From positions 124,001 through 188,000 of the forward strand of contig NZ_JAJTTF010000005.1 in the NCBI RefSeq assembly GCF_021341785.1: a DNA stretch of 64,000 bases, given 5' to 3'. Within the stretch, counting starts at the first letter, position 1; the number at the start of each line of letters is the position of its first letter. A program made the translations under genes and the position numbers. Shown here in pieces: positions 9,252-18,402 of this stretch. Source of the stretch: Microbacterium sp. Au-Mic1. Lineage in GTDB: Bacteria; Actinomycetota; Actinomycetes; Actinomycetales; Microbacteriaceae. Below the pieces are notes generated by a model. The model saw only the letters and a list, made by a program, of their open reading frames with translations. It did not search any database and was not told where the DNA came from.

Positions 9252-10265
9252 ATGAACGTCGACAACACCCCCGACCCCGTGATCGACCGCGATCTGCCGA
9301 CCCCGAAGACCGAGGCGCTCGCCGCGCAGGCGCCGCGCAAGCGCCGCTGGAGCGAGCGGCTCCCCGTGGTCTCGCAGCTGCGCCAGAGCGTGGGACTGCA
9401 GCGCGGCATGCTGGTCACCGGTCTCGTCATCACCGGCGTGTTCGTGCTGGTCGCGATCCTCGCGCCGGTCATCGCCCCGTACTCGTGGGCGCAGCAGTCC
9501 GTGAACGGCGTGAAGTTCGGCACGCAGCAGCCGCCGAGCGCCACCAACATCCTCGGCACCACCGTCAGCGGCTTCGACGTCTTCTCCCGCGTGATCTGGG
9601 GATCCCAGACCGCTCTGCTGGTGATCCTCGCCGCGATCGCCTGCTCGATCTTCATCGGCATCGCGCTCGGCCTGGTGTCGGGCTACTTCGGCGGCTGGCT
9701 CGACCGCACCCTCGTCGTGATCGCCGACGCGATCTACGCGTTCCCCTCGCTGCTGCTCGCCATCGTGATGTCGATCGTGATCAGCCGCGGGCAGTCGAAC
9801 CTGTGGTCGGGCATCATGGCCACGGCACTGTCGATCACCGTGGTGTTCGTGCCGCAGTACTTCCGCGTGATCCGCGCCGAAGTGGTGCGCGTGCGGGCCG
9901 AGCCGTTCGTCGAGTCGGCGAAGGTCATCGGCGTGCCGACCGGACGGATCCTGACCCGGCACGTGCTGCGCAACTCCACGCGTTCGCTGCCGGTCGTGAT
10001 CACCCTGAACGCCTCCGAGGCGCTGCTGACCCTCGCGGGGCTCGGCTTCCTCGGTTTCGGCATCGAAGCGACCTCGGCCGCGGAGTGGGGCTATGACCTG
10101 AACCGCGCCATCGCGGACGTCACCAGCGGCATCTGGTGGACGTCCATCTTCCCCGGCCTCGCGATCGTGCTGGTGGTGCTCGGCATCACCCTCGTCGGCG
10201 AGAGCCTGAACGACCTGAGCGATCCGCGACTGCGCACCCGTCGTCGCGCGGGAGGTGCGGCATGA
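9252..10265 (+). CDS. ABC transporter permease, DppC family
   Basis: Second permease of the peptide importer, 337 residues. A roughly 50-residue cytoplasmic N-terminus precedes helix 1 (LVTGLVITGVFVLVAILAPV). The DppC-type core follows, with EAA loop VVRVRAEPFVESAKVIGVPT and the usual ending NDLSDPRLRTR. It starts one base after dppB stops and overlaps the ATPase gene by four bases (ATGA), so the three are tightly coupled. Confidence 0.92.
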   Translation: MNVDNTPDPVIDRDLPTPKTEALAAQAPRKRRWSERLPVVSQLRQSVGLQRGMLVTGLVITGVFVLVAILAPVIAPYSWAQQSVNGVKFGTQQPPSATNILGTTVSGFDVFSRVIWGSQTALLVILAAIACSIFIGIALGLVSGYFGGWLDRTLVVIADAIYAFPSLLLAIVMSIVISRGQSNLWSGIMATALSITVVFVPQYFRVIRAEVVRVRAEPFVESAKVIGVPTGRILTRHVLRNSTRSLPVVITLNASEALLTLAGLGFLGFGIEATSAAEWGYDLNRAIADVTSGIWWTSIFPGLAIVLVVLGITLVGESLNDLSDPRLRTRRRAGGAA

Positions 10266-11989
10266 CCGGCACGACGATGAACACCGGCCTGCCCGATGTG
10301 GCAGAGCTCCGCGGACTCAAGGTCCGCTTCGCGACCGACGGCGAGCCCGTCGACGCGGTCAAGGGCATCGACATCCAGGCGCACGCGGGCGAGGTGCTCG
10401 CGATCGTCGGCGAATCCGGATCCGGCAAGACCGTCACCGCCAACGCGCTGCTCGGCCTGCTGCCGGAGACCGCCACCATGTCGGGTGCGGTCATCGTGCG
10501 CGGCCGCGGCGGTGAGACCGACGTCGTGCACGCCTCGGCCGCGAAGCTGCGTGCGATGCGCGGGCGCGACGCGGCGATGGTGTTCCAGGAGCCGTCCACC
10601 GCGCTGAACCCCGTCTACACCGTGGGCTGGCAGATCGCGGAGGGCCTGCGCGCGCACCATGACGGCCGGCTGTCCAAGAAGGAGGCGCGGGTCAAGGCGA
10701 TCGAGATCCTCCGCAAGGTCGGCATCCCGGATCCGGATCGGCGCGTGGACGAGTTCCCGCACCAGTTCTCGGGCGGGCAGAAGCAGCGCATCGTGATCGC
10801 GATGGCGCTCGTGCTGAACGCCGGGCTCATCATCGCGGACGAGCCGACGACGGCCCTCGACGTCACGGTCCAGGCCGAGATCCTCGAGCTGCTGCGCGCC
10901 TGCCGCGACGAGTTCGGCGCGACGATCGTGCTCATCACCCACAACATGGGCGTCGTCGCCGACCTCGCCGACCGCGTGGTCGTGATGCTGCGCGGCGACA
11001 TCGTGGAGCAGGCCCCGGTGCGGGAGCTCTTCGCGAACCCGCAGCAGGACTACACCCGCGAGCTGCTCGCCGCCGTGCCGCACGTCGGCCAGGGCAAGTC
11101 GGCGCTGGAGCCGGTCGCGCTGACGAGCCCGGCCCCCGCCGCGGCGGACGAGGCCCCGGACGGCAGCCTCATCGTGGCGCGGGCCTGCGAGATCGGCTAT
11201 CCGGGCCGGTTCGGCCGTGGCGGCGTCGTCGCGGTGAAGGGCGTCGACTTCCATGTCGGCCCCGGCGAGGTCGTGGGCCTGGTCGGCGAGTCCGGATCCG
11301 GCAAGACCACGATCGGCCGCGCCGTCGTCGGCCTCACCACGGTGGTCGGCGGATCGCTGCGCGTGCTGGGCCAGGAGATGAACGGCGTCAAGCAGCGTCA
11401 GTTGGCCCCGCTCCGCCCCGAGATCGGGTTCGTGTTCCAGGACCCGGCGACGAGCTTCAACCCGCTGCTCTCGATCGCCGAGTGCATCGCCGAGCCGCTC
11501 GTGGTGCACGGCAAGGCGTCGAGCGTCGCCGCCGCACGCGCCCGCGTGGACGAGCTGCTCGACGCGGTGCGGCTGCCGACGAACTTCGGCGACCGCTTCC
11601 CGCACGAGCTGAGCGGCGGCCAGCGTCAGCGCGCCTCACTCGCCCGCGCCCTGGCCCTGGACCCGAAGCTGCTCATCGCGGACGAGCCCACCAGCGCGCT
11701 GGACGTCTCGGTGCAGGCGAAGGTGCTCGAGCTGTTCGTGCAGCTGCAGGCCGAGCTCGGCTTCGCATCGCTGTTCATCAGCCACGACCTGGCCGTGATC
11801 GACGCCGTCGCCGACCGCATTATCGTGCTGCGGCAGGGGCGCATCCAGGAGCAGGGCACGACCGCGCAGGTGCTGAACGATCCGTCGAACTCGTACACGA
11901 GGGAGCTGCTCACGGCGCTTCCGGTGCCCGATCCGGTGGAGCAGGCCGAGCGCCGAGCGCTCTGGCAGGCGGTTCGCCGGGGCGCCTGA
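10262..11989 (+). CDS. ABC transporter ATP-binding protein, fused DppD-DppF type
   Basis: Both ATPase halves of the importer in one 575-residue chain. The first domain has Walker A GESGSGKT near residue 50 and signature FSGGQKQR. The second has Walker A GESGSGKT near residue 341 and signature LSGGQRQR, each with a DEPT Walker B and the oligopeptide-transporter C-terminal motif (NPQQDYTREL, DPSNSYTREL). Fusion of D and F subunits is common in Actinobacteria. ATG at 10262 overlaps the upstream permease stop. Confidence 0.93.
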   Translation: MTGTTMNTGLPDVAELRGLKVRFATDGEPVDAVKGIDIQAHAGEVLAIVGESGSGKTVTANALLGLLPETATMSGAVIVRGRGGETDVVHASAAKLRAMRGRDAAMVFQEPSTALNPVYTVGWQIAEGLRAHHDGRLSKKEARVKAIEILRKVGIPDPDRRVDEFPHQFSGGQKQRIVIAMALVLNAGLIIADEPTTALDVTVQAEILELLRACRDEFGATIVLITHNMGVVADLADRVVVMLRGDIVEQAPVRELFANPQQDYTRELLAAVPHVGQGKSALEPVALTSPAPAAADEAPDGSLIVARACEIGYPGRFGRGGVVAVKGVDFHVGPGEVVGLVGESGSGKTTIGRAVVGLTTVVGGSLRVLGQEMNGVKQRQLAPLRPEIGFVFQDPATSFNPLLSIAECIAEPLVVHGKASSVAAARARVDELLDAVRLPTNFGDRFPHELSGGQRQRASLARALALDPKLLIADEPTSALDVSVQAKVLELFVQLQAELGFASLFISHDLAVIDAVADRIIVLRQGRIQEQGTTAQVLNDPSNSYTRELLTALPVPDPVEQAERRALWQAVRRGA

Positions 11990-12037
11990 GGCGTCACGCG
12001 CATCGGGGTCGTCGAGCGACGCCGCGCGCCGGCGCGA

Positions 12038-12085
12038 CGGAGACGGAACGCGGTGCTCTCACGAGGGCACCGCGTTCCGTCTCCG
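12038..12085. terminator. Strong bidirectional terminator hairpin
   Basis: A perfect 19-base inverted repeat has arms at 12038-12056 and 12067-12085 around a 10-base loop. It lies between the peptide ABC operon and a convergent minus-strand gene, with a short GTTT after the plus-strand arm. It probably ends transcription from both sides. Confidence 0.8.
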
Positions 12086-12129
12086 CGTTTCGACTCGACG
12101 TCGGCTCCCGACCCCGAGCGCGCGACGGG

Positions 12130-13347
12130 TCAGTGTCCCAGCAGCATCCGGAACACGAACCACGCGACGGCGACGATGCCGATCATGAGCACCGACACCC
12201 ACGGGAACGCGCGCTTGAGCCGCCGCCCGCCCGGGGCGACGCCGGGCGGGGGAGCCCACGGCTGCGCGGGATCGCCGGGCGTCGGCGCCGCGAAGCCCAC
12301 GCCGGATGCCGTGGCGTCTGGGGCCGGTGCACCCCCGGCCGCCGGCGCGCCGGCCAGGAATCCGAGCGAGGCCGCACCGGCGACCGATGTCGACGGCACG
12401 ACCGCAGGCCCCTGTCCGTCGCCGGCCGAGCGCAGCCGCTCGTCGCGCCAGCGCGCCCACTGCTGCAGCTTGGTGAGCACGGCGCCGACCGTGCCGAACA
12501 TCTGCGCCCAGACAGTCGGATCCAGGGTCGTCACGGGGCGGTTCTGTGCGTACAGGAACAGCCAGTCGTCGACGATCTCGACGTCGAACGCCGAGGCGCT
12601 GTCCATGAACCGAGCCATGATGTCGGGCGTGAACAGGTACAGCGCGTCGCGTTCGTAGCCGGCCGGGCAGTACAGTGCGAAGTACTGGTCGAAGTCGCCC
12701 TCCAGCGACAGCCGCTGGTGCGCGTCGTAGGAGGCGGGCAGATTGGATCCGAAGAACCCGTTGTTGGCCTGCGCGTCGAGCACGATGTTCGGCAGCGGCA
12801 CGTCGAGCCTGATCGCGATGTACCCCCAGTCGTGCGTCTGACTGTTCTTGCCCGATCCCGTGGTGTAGCGGAAGTTCGCGAACTCGACGAAGCGCGGAGC
12901 GGCTCCGCGGACGAGATCGGTGGAGACGCGACCGTGACCGAGGTCGAACAGCATGCCGGGGAGCTGCGGATCCTTGAGCTCGGGCAGGTAGGTCATCGCG
13001 TTCGCGGCGGCGAACCCGGAGAGACGGTAGCCGCGCACGAGCTGGCGGTTCCACCACGCGATCCCGCCCCACACGGCGAGCCCGACGACGACGAGCATGA
13101 GCAGCGGCAGCACCACGCCGCCGGACGAGCCCAGCATCGATGCCAGGACGACCCCGACCACGCCGAAGCCGACGAACGCGATGAACAGCGCGATCACGAT
13201 GACGAGCACGATCTGCCCCACGCGCGGGCCCTGACCGCGCGCACCGGCCTCGCGGGCCCAGGCCGCCAGCCGTGCCCGATCGACCGGCTCGGTCAGCGCC
13301 CGGGCGTCGAACCCGTAGCCCGGGGTCGCAGGCGAGGGTGTCGTCAC
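12130..13347 (-). CDS. Membrane-anchored hypothetical protein (DUF3137-like)
   Basis: A 405-residue protein that I recognise only loosely. There are two membrane helices between about residues 40 and 95 (the first in GQIVLVIVIALFIAFVGFGV). A soluble domain of roughly 230 residues contains the patterns FANFRYTTGSG and YERDALYLFTPDIMARFMD, resembling DUF3137. A Pro/Ala/Gly-rich linker and a single C-terminal helix ending PWVSVLMIGIVAVAWFVFRM follow. GTG at 13347 overlaps the upstream gene by four bases (GTGA), so the two are coupled. No catalytic motif is visible. Confidence 0.75.
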   Translation of the reverse strand: MTTPSPATPGYGFDARALTEPVDRARLAAWAREAGARGQGPRVGQIVLVIVIALFIAFVGFGVVGVVLASMLGSSGGVVLPLLMLVVVGLAVWGGIAWWNRQLVRGYRLSGFAAANAMTYLPELKDPQLPGMLFDLGHGRVSTDLVRGAAPRFVEFANFRYTTGSGKNSQTHDWGYIAIRLDVPLPNIVLDAQANNGFFGSNLPASYDAHQRLSLEGDFDQYFALYCPAGYERDALYLFTPDIMARFMDSASAFDVEIVDDWLFLYAQNRPVTTLDPTVWAQMFGTVGAVLTKLQQWARWRDERLRSAGDGQGPAVVPSTSVAGAASLGFLAGAPAAGGAPAPDATASGVGFAAPTPGDPAQPWAPPPGVAPGGRRLKRAFPWVSVLMIGIVAVAWFVFRMLLGH

Positions 13348-14318
13348 AGATTCACCTCGTCGGCGTCCCACTGCAGGCTCGCGCCCTCCGCGAGGGGCAG
13401 GGCCTCGATCCGCTCGTCCGCGCACAGCGCGGCGATGAGCGCGGCGGATCCGGCCACGACCGTGGAGTCGAAGTCGATCTCGCTGGCCAGGATCCAGGCG
13501 CGGTCGGCGGGCCAGATCAGACTCGGGTGCTGAGCCATCGGCGGGATGCCGCGTTCCTCCATTACGCGGTCGCGCCAGGGGACGAACGCGACCCAGTCCG
13601 GATCGGCGAACGCGCGGGGCGGTGCGGCGAACAGCACATGCTCCCGCTGCGGGAGCTCGAGATGCGCGCCCTCCGAGACCTCGCGGGACAGGATCCCGTC
13701 GTGCCAGACCGCCTTCTGATACGGGTTGTTGAACGGATCGTGGATGCTCTCGGCGAGCAGGGCGGCATGCGCTTCGACGGGGTCGTCGGTGGCGGTCAGG
13801 AAGACGCGGCCCGCGGGGCCGTAGCTTCCGAGCAGCCCGCCCCAGCCCGCCCAGATGCCTGCGATCCCGTCGTCCGGCGTCGTCGTGTGCGCGACCAGAT
13901 GCTCGGCCACGTGCGCGAGGATCTCGGGAGGAAGGTCGCCCTCGATCGGCGCACTGAACTCCCGCCCGTCCGGGGCGTGCCGGTGTCGCCAGTCCTCGCC
14001 CGCCGGGGTGCGCACGATCCGGTTCCACTGCGCGAGCGGGTGCAGCACGGTCCCGAAGGCTACGGCGGTGTCCGCCCAGGTCACGGCCTCGTCGTGGAAC
14101 GAGGCGACGGTGCGGTCGAAGTCGTCGTCCGGCAGCGCCCGCAGCTCTTCGGAGGTCGGCACGACGCCGCCATCGGTGAGACTCCGCACCGAAGCCGGAT
14201 GGAAGACCCTCGCGTATGCGTCGAACCCGCGTGGCACGACGCCGTGCATCGTGGCGAAGCCCGGATCCAGACGATCCCGGATCCAGCCGCCGACCTCGAC
14301 GTCGTCCTCCCAGCGCAT
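13344..14318 (-). CDS. Conserved hypothetical protein
   Basis: A soluble protein of 324 residues with no signal peptide or membrane helix. It begins MRWEDDVEVGGWIRDRLDPG and has a recurring LAEHL/IHDPFNNPYQKAVWHDG region in the second half. I do not recognise an enzymatic motif. The pattern resembles actinobacterial proteins of unknown function found beside membrane proteins. Its stop overlaps the start of the downstream membrane-anchored gene, and the methyltransferase upstream ends 4 bases before its start, so all three form one transcription unit. Confidence 0.75.
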   Translation of the reverse strand: MRWEDDVEVGGWIRDRLDPGFATMHGVVPRGFDAYARVFHPASVRSLTDGGVVPTSEELRALPDDDFDRTVASFHDEAVTWADTAVAFGTVLHPLAQWNRIVRTPAGEDWRHRHAPDGREFSAPIEGDLPPEILAHVAEHLVAHTTTPDDGIAGIWAGWGGLLGSYGPAGRVFLTATDDPVEAHAALLAESIHDPFNNPYQKAVWHDGILSREVSEGAHLELPQREHVLFAAPPRAFADPDWVAFVPWRDRVMEERGIPPMAQHPSLIWPADRAWILASEIDFDSTVVAGSAALIAALCADERIEALPLAEGASLQWDADEVNL

Positions 14319-14322
14319 CCGC

Positions 14323-15174
14323 TCAGTCCTTCGTCGCGACGATCGTGAACGTGCAGGGGATCCGGTCGCGGTCCGCTTCAGACCAGACGTATCCGCCGTC
14401 CGTGGGGAGCATCCGCGGGCTGAACCGCCACGGCAGGGTCCGGCCCTCGTCGAGGCGACGGATCCGCAGACCGGCTCCGATGAGGGCGTTCACGACGGAG
14501 GAGAGGGGGTGCGGCCATTCGTAAGTGCGAGGATGCGCGACCGTGCCGTCTCCGGCGTACGTGCCGTCGTCATCCCAGGCGTGCGCCTCTCCGGTGTCGA
14601 AGTAGGGATAGCGCAGCACGAGCTCCTCACGGGTCTCGTCGAGCGCGTACAGCACGGGGTGCCCGTCGCGGATGTAGAACGTGCCGCCCGGCCTCAGCAG
14701 CACGGCGACCTGAGCGGCCCAGCGGTCGAGATCGGGCAGCCAGCAGATGGCGCCGATGCTCGTGTAGACGAGGTCGAACTCCGCGTCGACCGCTGCGCCG
14801 GCATCGAGCACGTCGGTCTCGACCCAGTCGGCGTCGAGGCCGAGCCGCGTCGCGAGGGCGGCGGCCGCCTCCAGGGCAGGGGCGGAGAAGTCGACTCCTG
14901 TCACGCGCGCGCCGAGCCGGGCGAACGAGAGCGTGTCCGTGCCGATGTGGCACTGCAGATGGCAGAGCTCGAGGCCGTCGAAGCCCTCCGGCAGGAACGG
15001 GGCGAGGGCCGCGGCGTCCTCGCGCACCACGTCCGAGAGGTGGTCAGGATCGTCGAACGCCTGAAGGCCATAGGCCTCCGCGTGCAATGCGACGCGGTCG
15101 TCCCAGTTCTCGCGGTTGGCATCCCTCGCCGGCTCCCAGTCGATCCGCACGGGGTTCATCACGGGTTCGCTCAT
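14323..15174 (-). CDS. Class I SAM-dependent methyltransferase
   Basis: A 283-residue methyltransferase. SAM-binding motif I appears as LCHLQCHIGTDTLSFARLGA, followed by VTGVDFSAPALEAA (acidic motif II) and the SIGAICWLPDLDRW region, all in the order of the class I Rossmann fold. The acceptor is unknown. The LQCHIGTDT form is typical of a UbiE-like group in Actinobacteria. First gene of a three-gene minus-strand unit, divergent from the ribosomal protein operon. Confidence 0.85.
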   Translation of the reverse strand: MSEPVMNPVRIDWEPARDANRENWDDRVALHAEAYGLQAFDDPDHLSDVVREDAAALAPFLPEGFDGLELCHLQCHIGTDTLSFARLGARVTGVDFSAPALEAAAALATRLGLDADWVETDVLDAGAAVDAEFDLVYTSIGAICWLPDLDRWAAQVAVLLRPGGTFYIRDGHPVLYALDETREELVLRYPYFDTGEAHAWDDDGTYAGDGTVAHPRTYEWPHPLSSVVNALIGAGLRIRRLDEGRTLPWRFSPRMLPTDGGYVWSEADRDRIPCTFTIVATKD

Positions 15175-15277
15175 GCCGCCACGCTACCCGGCCCGATTCG
15201 GCGCACCCAGCCGGATCCGCTAAGCTGTTCAGGTTGCCTGGGCGAATCATGCCCCGGCACGTGCACAACACCCTCCT

Positions 15278-15300
15278 GCTTCCGGGAAAGTCCCGGAAGC
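15278..15300 (+). promoter_or_regulatory. Leader hairpin upstream of rpsF
   Basis: GCTTCCGGGA and TCCCGGAAGC form a perfect ten-pair stem with an AAG loop, ending 13 bases before the AAGGAGGT ribosome site of rpsF. Position suits a ribosomal-protein leader structure (S6:S18 feedback is known in other bacteria), but I cannot confirm that consensus here. It could also just keep the ribosome site accessible. Confidence 0.45.
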
Positions 15301-15326
15301 CGTTCTAGTCCGAAGGAGGTGGGTAA

Positions 15327-15692
15327 GTGACGCACCAGTACGAGCTCATGGTCATTCTGACCCCCGAGCTGGACGAGCGCCAGGTTGCCCCCAACCTCGA
15401 CAAGTTCCTGAAGGTCATCACCAACGATGGTGGCTCGATTGACAAGGTCGACATCTGGGGCAAGCGCCGTTTCGCCTACGAGATCAACAAGAAGACCGAG
15501 GGCATCTACGCCGTCGTGAACTTCACCGCGACCAGCGAGGCCACCAACGAGCTGGACCGCCAGCTGAACCTGTCGGAGCTCGTGTTCCGCACCAAGGTTC
15601 TGCGTGCCGAAGAGGCGCAGGCGATGGTCGCAGCCGAGGCCAAGCGCGCCGAGGAGAAGGCCGCTCGCAAGCCCAAGGCCGCGAAGGTCTAA
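15327..15692 (+). CDS. rpsF: 30S ribosomal protein S6
   Basis: Ribosomal protein S6, 121 residues, binding 16S rRNA together with S18 in the platform of the small subunit. It starts at a GTG preceded by the strong site GAAGGAGGTGGGTAA. Family hallmarks are [16 protein letters not shown] at the N-terminus and [19 protein letters not shown]. The basic C-terminal tail ends [11 protein letters not shown]. First gene of the conserved rpsF-ssb-rpsR-rplI block. Confidence 0.98.
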   Translation: MTHQYELMVILTPELDERQVAPNLDKFLKVITNDGGSIDKVDIWGKRRFAYEINKKTEGIYAVVNFTATSEATNELDRQLNLSELVFRTKVLRAEEAQAMVAAEAKRAEEKAARKPKAAKV

Positions 15693-15697
15693 GGATC

Positions 15698-16246
15698 ATG
15701 GCCGGCGAGACCGTCATCACCGTGGTGGGAAACCTCACCGCCGACCCCGAGCTGCGCTACACGCAGAACGGGCTGCCGGTGGCGAACTTCACCATCGCTT
15801 CGACGCCGCGCACCTTCGACCGCCAGGCGAACGAGTGGAAGGACGGCGACGCGCTGTTCCTCCGTGCGTCCGTGTGGCGCGAGTTCGCCGAGCACGTGGC
15901 GGGATCCCTGACGAAGGGCATGCGGGTCATCGCATCCGGACGCCTGCGTCAGCGCTCCTACCAGGACAAAGAAGGCCAGAACCGCACCGCGATCGAGCTG
16001 GAGGTCGACGAGATCGGCCCCTCGCTCCGCTACGCGACCGCCCAGGTCACCCGCGCCGCCTCCAACGGCGGCGGCAACGGCGGTGGCTTCTCCGGTGGCA
16101 ACAGCGGCGGTGGCTTCTCCGGTGGCAACAGCGGCGGTGGACGTCCGCAGCAGCAGTCCTCGAACGAGCCGTGGTCGACGCCCGGTTCCTCGAGCGCTGA
16201 CGCGTGGAGCACTCCCGGCAGCTTCGGCGACGACACGCCCTTCTAA
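15698..16246 (+). CDS. ssb: Single-stranded DNA-binding protein
   Basis: SSB of 182 residues. The OB fold has the usual opening [19 protein letters not shown] and the [15 protein letters not shown] strand. A Gly/Ser-rich linker containing a duplicated [10 protein letters not shown] unit (DNA copies near 16080-16135) follows. The acidic tip GDDTPF recruits partner proteins. It lies six bases after rpsF in the normal actinobacterial order and coats single-stranded DNA in replication and repair. Confidence 0.97.
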   Translation: MAGETVITVVGNLTADPELRYTQNGLPVANFTIASTPRTFDRQANEWKDGDALFLRASVWREFAEHVAGSLTKGMRVIASGRLRQRSYQDKEGQNRTAIELEVDEIGPSLRYATAQVTRAASNGGGNGGGFSGGNSGGGFSGGNSGGGRPQQQSSNEPWSTPGSSSADAWSTPGSFGDDTPF

Positions 16247-16335
16247 GGCCGTCGTCGGTCCCGCACAGGGGCCGGAGCACAAACAAGATTGCGGATCCTG
16301 ACGGATCCGAAAACCATTTCTCGTAAGGAAGACTC

Positions 16336-16590
16336 ATGGCTGGAAAGTCGAGCGGCGACCGCCGCAAGCCGCGGAAGGGTGGCAAGCCCACCGCTCCCGC
16401 GAAGTCCATCCGCGTGGGTGTCATCGACTACAAGGACGTCGCGACCCTCCGCAAGTTCATCTCGGAGCGTGGAAAGATCCGCGCCCGTCGTATCACCGGT
16501 GTCTCGGTGCAGGAGCAGCGTCTGATCGCCAAGGCGATCAAGAACGCTCGCGAGATGGCTCTCCTGCCCTACGCCGGCGCTGGCCGCTAA
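16336..16590 (+). CDS. rpsR: 30S ribosomal protein S18
   Basis: Ribosomal protein S18, 84 residues, partner of S6. It has the characteristic [20 protein letters not shown] and [12 protein letters not shown] segments. The N-terminus is basic ([20 protein letters not shown]). The start ATG follows TAAGGAAGACTC. I see no Cys metal-binding set, so this is the zinc-independent form. Located between ssb and rplI. Confidence 0.97.
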   Translation: MAGKSSGDRRKPRKGGKPTAPAKSIRVGVIDYKDVATLRKFISERGKIRARRITGVSVQEQRLIAKAIKNAREMALLPYAGAGR

Positions 16591-16601
16591 GGGGTACCGA
16601 C

Positions 16602-17054
16602 ATGGCAAAGCTGATTCTCACGAATGAGGTCGCCGGGCTCGGTAGCGCCGGTGACGTGGTCGAGGTCAAGAACGGGTACGCCCGCAACTACCTCGTGCCG
16701 CAGGGTTTCGCTGTCGCGTGGACGCGCGGTGGCGAGAAGCAGGTCGAGCAGATCCAGGCCGCCCGCAAGGCGCGCGCGATCCACGACCTCGACGACGCGG
16801 TGGCGCTGAAGAACGCCATCGAGGCCGCCAAGGTCCGCCTGGCCGTCAAGGCCGGCGCCGAGGGCCGTCTGTTCGGCTCCGTCAAGACCGCTGATGTCGC
16901 CGCTGCCGTCGAGGCTGCGGGCATCGGTGCGATCGACAAGCGCAAGGTGCACATCACCGCGCCGATCAAGTCGGTCGGCGAGCACGAGGCCACCGTTCGT
17001 CTGCACGACGACGTGACCGCCGTGATCACGCTGCAGGTCGTCGCCGCCAAGTAA
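16602..17054 (+). CDS. rplI: 50S ribosomal protein L9
   Basis: Ribosomal protein L9, 150 residues. It has the family signature [20 protein letters not shown] in the N-terminal domain, the connecting helix, and the C-terminal domain starting [19 protein letters not shown]. It starts 11 bases after rpsR and is the last gene of the ribosomal block, followed by a strong terminator. Confidence 0.98.
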   Translation: MAKLILTNEVAGLGSAGDVVEVKNGYARNYLVPQGFAVAWTRGGEKQVEQIQAARKARAIHDLDDAVALKNAIEAAKVRLAVKAGAEGRLFGSVKTADVAAAVEAAGIGAIDKRKVHITAPIKSVGEHEATVRLHDDVTAVITLQVVAAK

Positions 17055-17088
17055 TCCGGCGGGCGCTGCACGCGCCGACTGCCTGTCA

Positions 17089-17119
17089 GGGGCCGTCTCC
17101 TTCGGGAGGCGGCCCCTTT
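17089..17119 (+). terminator. Rho-independent terminator of the rpsF-ssb-rpsR-rplI operon
   Basis: GGGGCCGTCTCC at 17089-17100 pairs with GGAGGCGGCCCC at 17105-17116 around a stable TTCG loop, followed by TTT. Twelve pairs with one G-T. Confidence 0.88.
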
Positions 17120-17296
17120 CGCGTGCCCCGGGAGCGGTCTTCGGCGGCGCAGAAGGGACCGCCGCGGATCACGGAGCTTTTCTTAATGACCAGAACCGGT
17201 TCCGCCGCGGACGCCTCAGTACATTCAACGGGTCCGGCAGGGTCGCCGGCTCCGCACACCGGCGATGGCGCCGGTGACATGTGAAAGGCATCGTCC

Positions 17297-18313
17297 GTGA
17301 AGATCTCGACATTCGCCAGGGCCGCGGCGGTGGGGACGGCTCTGCTCCTCGCCCTGACGGCGTGCAGCTCCCCGAAGAGCGACCAGGGCGCCTCCGCCGA
17401 TTCCGGAAGCACCGCATTCACGCCGCTCACCCGGCTCGAACTGATCGCCCCGGCCGCGCCGGGAAGCGGATGGGACCAGACCGCCCGCGCCACCCAGGGC
17501 GCGCTGCAGGCCGACGAACTGGCCAAGACCGTGACGGTCAACAATGTCCCCGGCGCCTCGGGCACCGTCGCCCTTGCGCAGGTCGCGCCGAAGAAGGGCC
17601 AGAAGGACCTCATGATCATGTCGGGGCTGGCGATGATGAGCGGGGTCGTCACGAACGGCACCTCCGTGTCCCTCGACGATCTGACCCCGATCGCGCGTCT
17701 CGTCGGCGAGCACGAGGCGATCGTCGTGCCCAAGGGCTCGTCCTTCGCGAACATCGATGACCTCTTCGCAGCGATCAAGAAGGATCCCAAGTCCGTCGCG
17801 ATCGCGGGCGGATCCGCCGGATCGGCCGACCATCTCTTCATCGGCCTCCTCGCGCAGCACTACGGCGTGAAGCCGTCCGACGTCAACTACGTGCCCTACT
17901 CGGGCGGCGGCGAGGCGACCACCGCTCTGCTCGGCGGCAAGGTGCAGGCGGGCATCGCCGGCACGGGCGAGTTCGCGGCGCAGATCTCCAGCGGCGAGCT
18001 GACCGGTCTGCTCGTCTCCTCGCTCAAGAACGACGGCGACCTGACCTTCGTCCAGGCGGCGGGGGAGATCGATCCCGAGCTCGAGTTCGCCAACTGGCGA
18101 TCCGTGATGGCCCCCGGCGGCATCGACGAGAAGCTGAGCGCGCAATACCTCAGCGCACTGGACAAGATGCACCAGGGCGACGCCTGGAAGGCAGAGCTGA
18201 AGAAGAACGGCTGGATCGACAACTACGTCGCCGGCGACGAGTTCGCGAGCTGGCTGAAGGACGAGAACAAGCGGGTCACGAGCGTCCTGAAGGATCTGGG
18301 GCTCGCGAAGTAG
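17297..18313 (+). CDS. Tripartite tricarboxylate transporter substrate-binding protein (TctC/Bug family)
   Basis: Extracytoplasmic binding lipoprotein of the TTT family, 338 residues. The signal peptide ends with lipobox LTAC (Cys at about 22). The mature part begins the Bug fold with LELIAPAAPGSGWDQTARAT and shows the typical NVPGASGTVALAQV loop. It delivers a di- or tricarboxylate to TctAB. The start is GTG at 17297. It opens a five-gene unit with tctB, tctA, a sensor kinase and a response regulator. Confidence 0.93.
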   Translation: MKISTFARAAAVGTALLLALTACSSPKSDQGASADSGSTAFTPLTRLELIAPAAPGSGWDQTARATQGALQADELAKTVTVNNVPGASGTVALAQVAPKKGQKDLMIMSGLAMMSGVVTNGTSVSLDDLTPIARLVGEHEAIVVPKGSSFANIDDLFAAIKKDPKSVAIAGGSAGSADHLFIGLLAQHYGVKPSDVNYVPYSGGGEATTALLGGKVQAGIAGTGEFAAQISSGELTGLLVSSLKNDGDLTFVQAAGEIDPELEFANWRSVMAPGGIDEKLSAQYLSALDKMHQGDAWKAELKKNGWIDNYVAGDEFASWLKDENKRVTSVLKDLGLAK

Positions 18314-18323
18314 ACACCACCAT

Positions 18324-18356
18324 CGGGGAGGGGAGGCAGCGCGCCTTCCCTCCCCG
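18324..18356 (+). terminator. Intra-operon hairpin between tctC and tctB
   Basis: CGGGGAGGGGAGG pairs with CCTTCCCTCCCCG (13 pairs, one G-T), 10 bases after the tctC stop. As in the peptide operon, it sits just after the binding-protein gene and probably raises its relative expression. Confidence 0.6.
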
Positions 18357-18402
18357 CAACGTCTTGCGCGCCCGAGCGGGTGCACACGAGAAGGAGTTCC
18401 GG

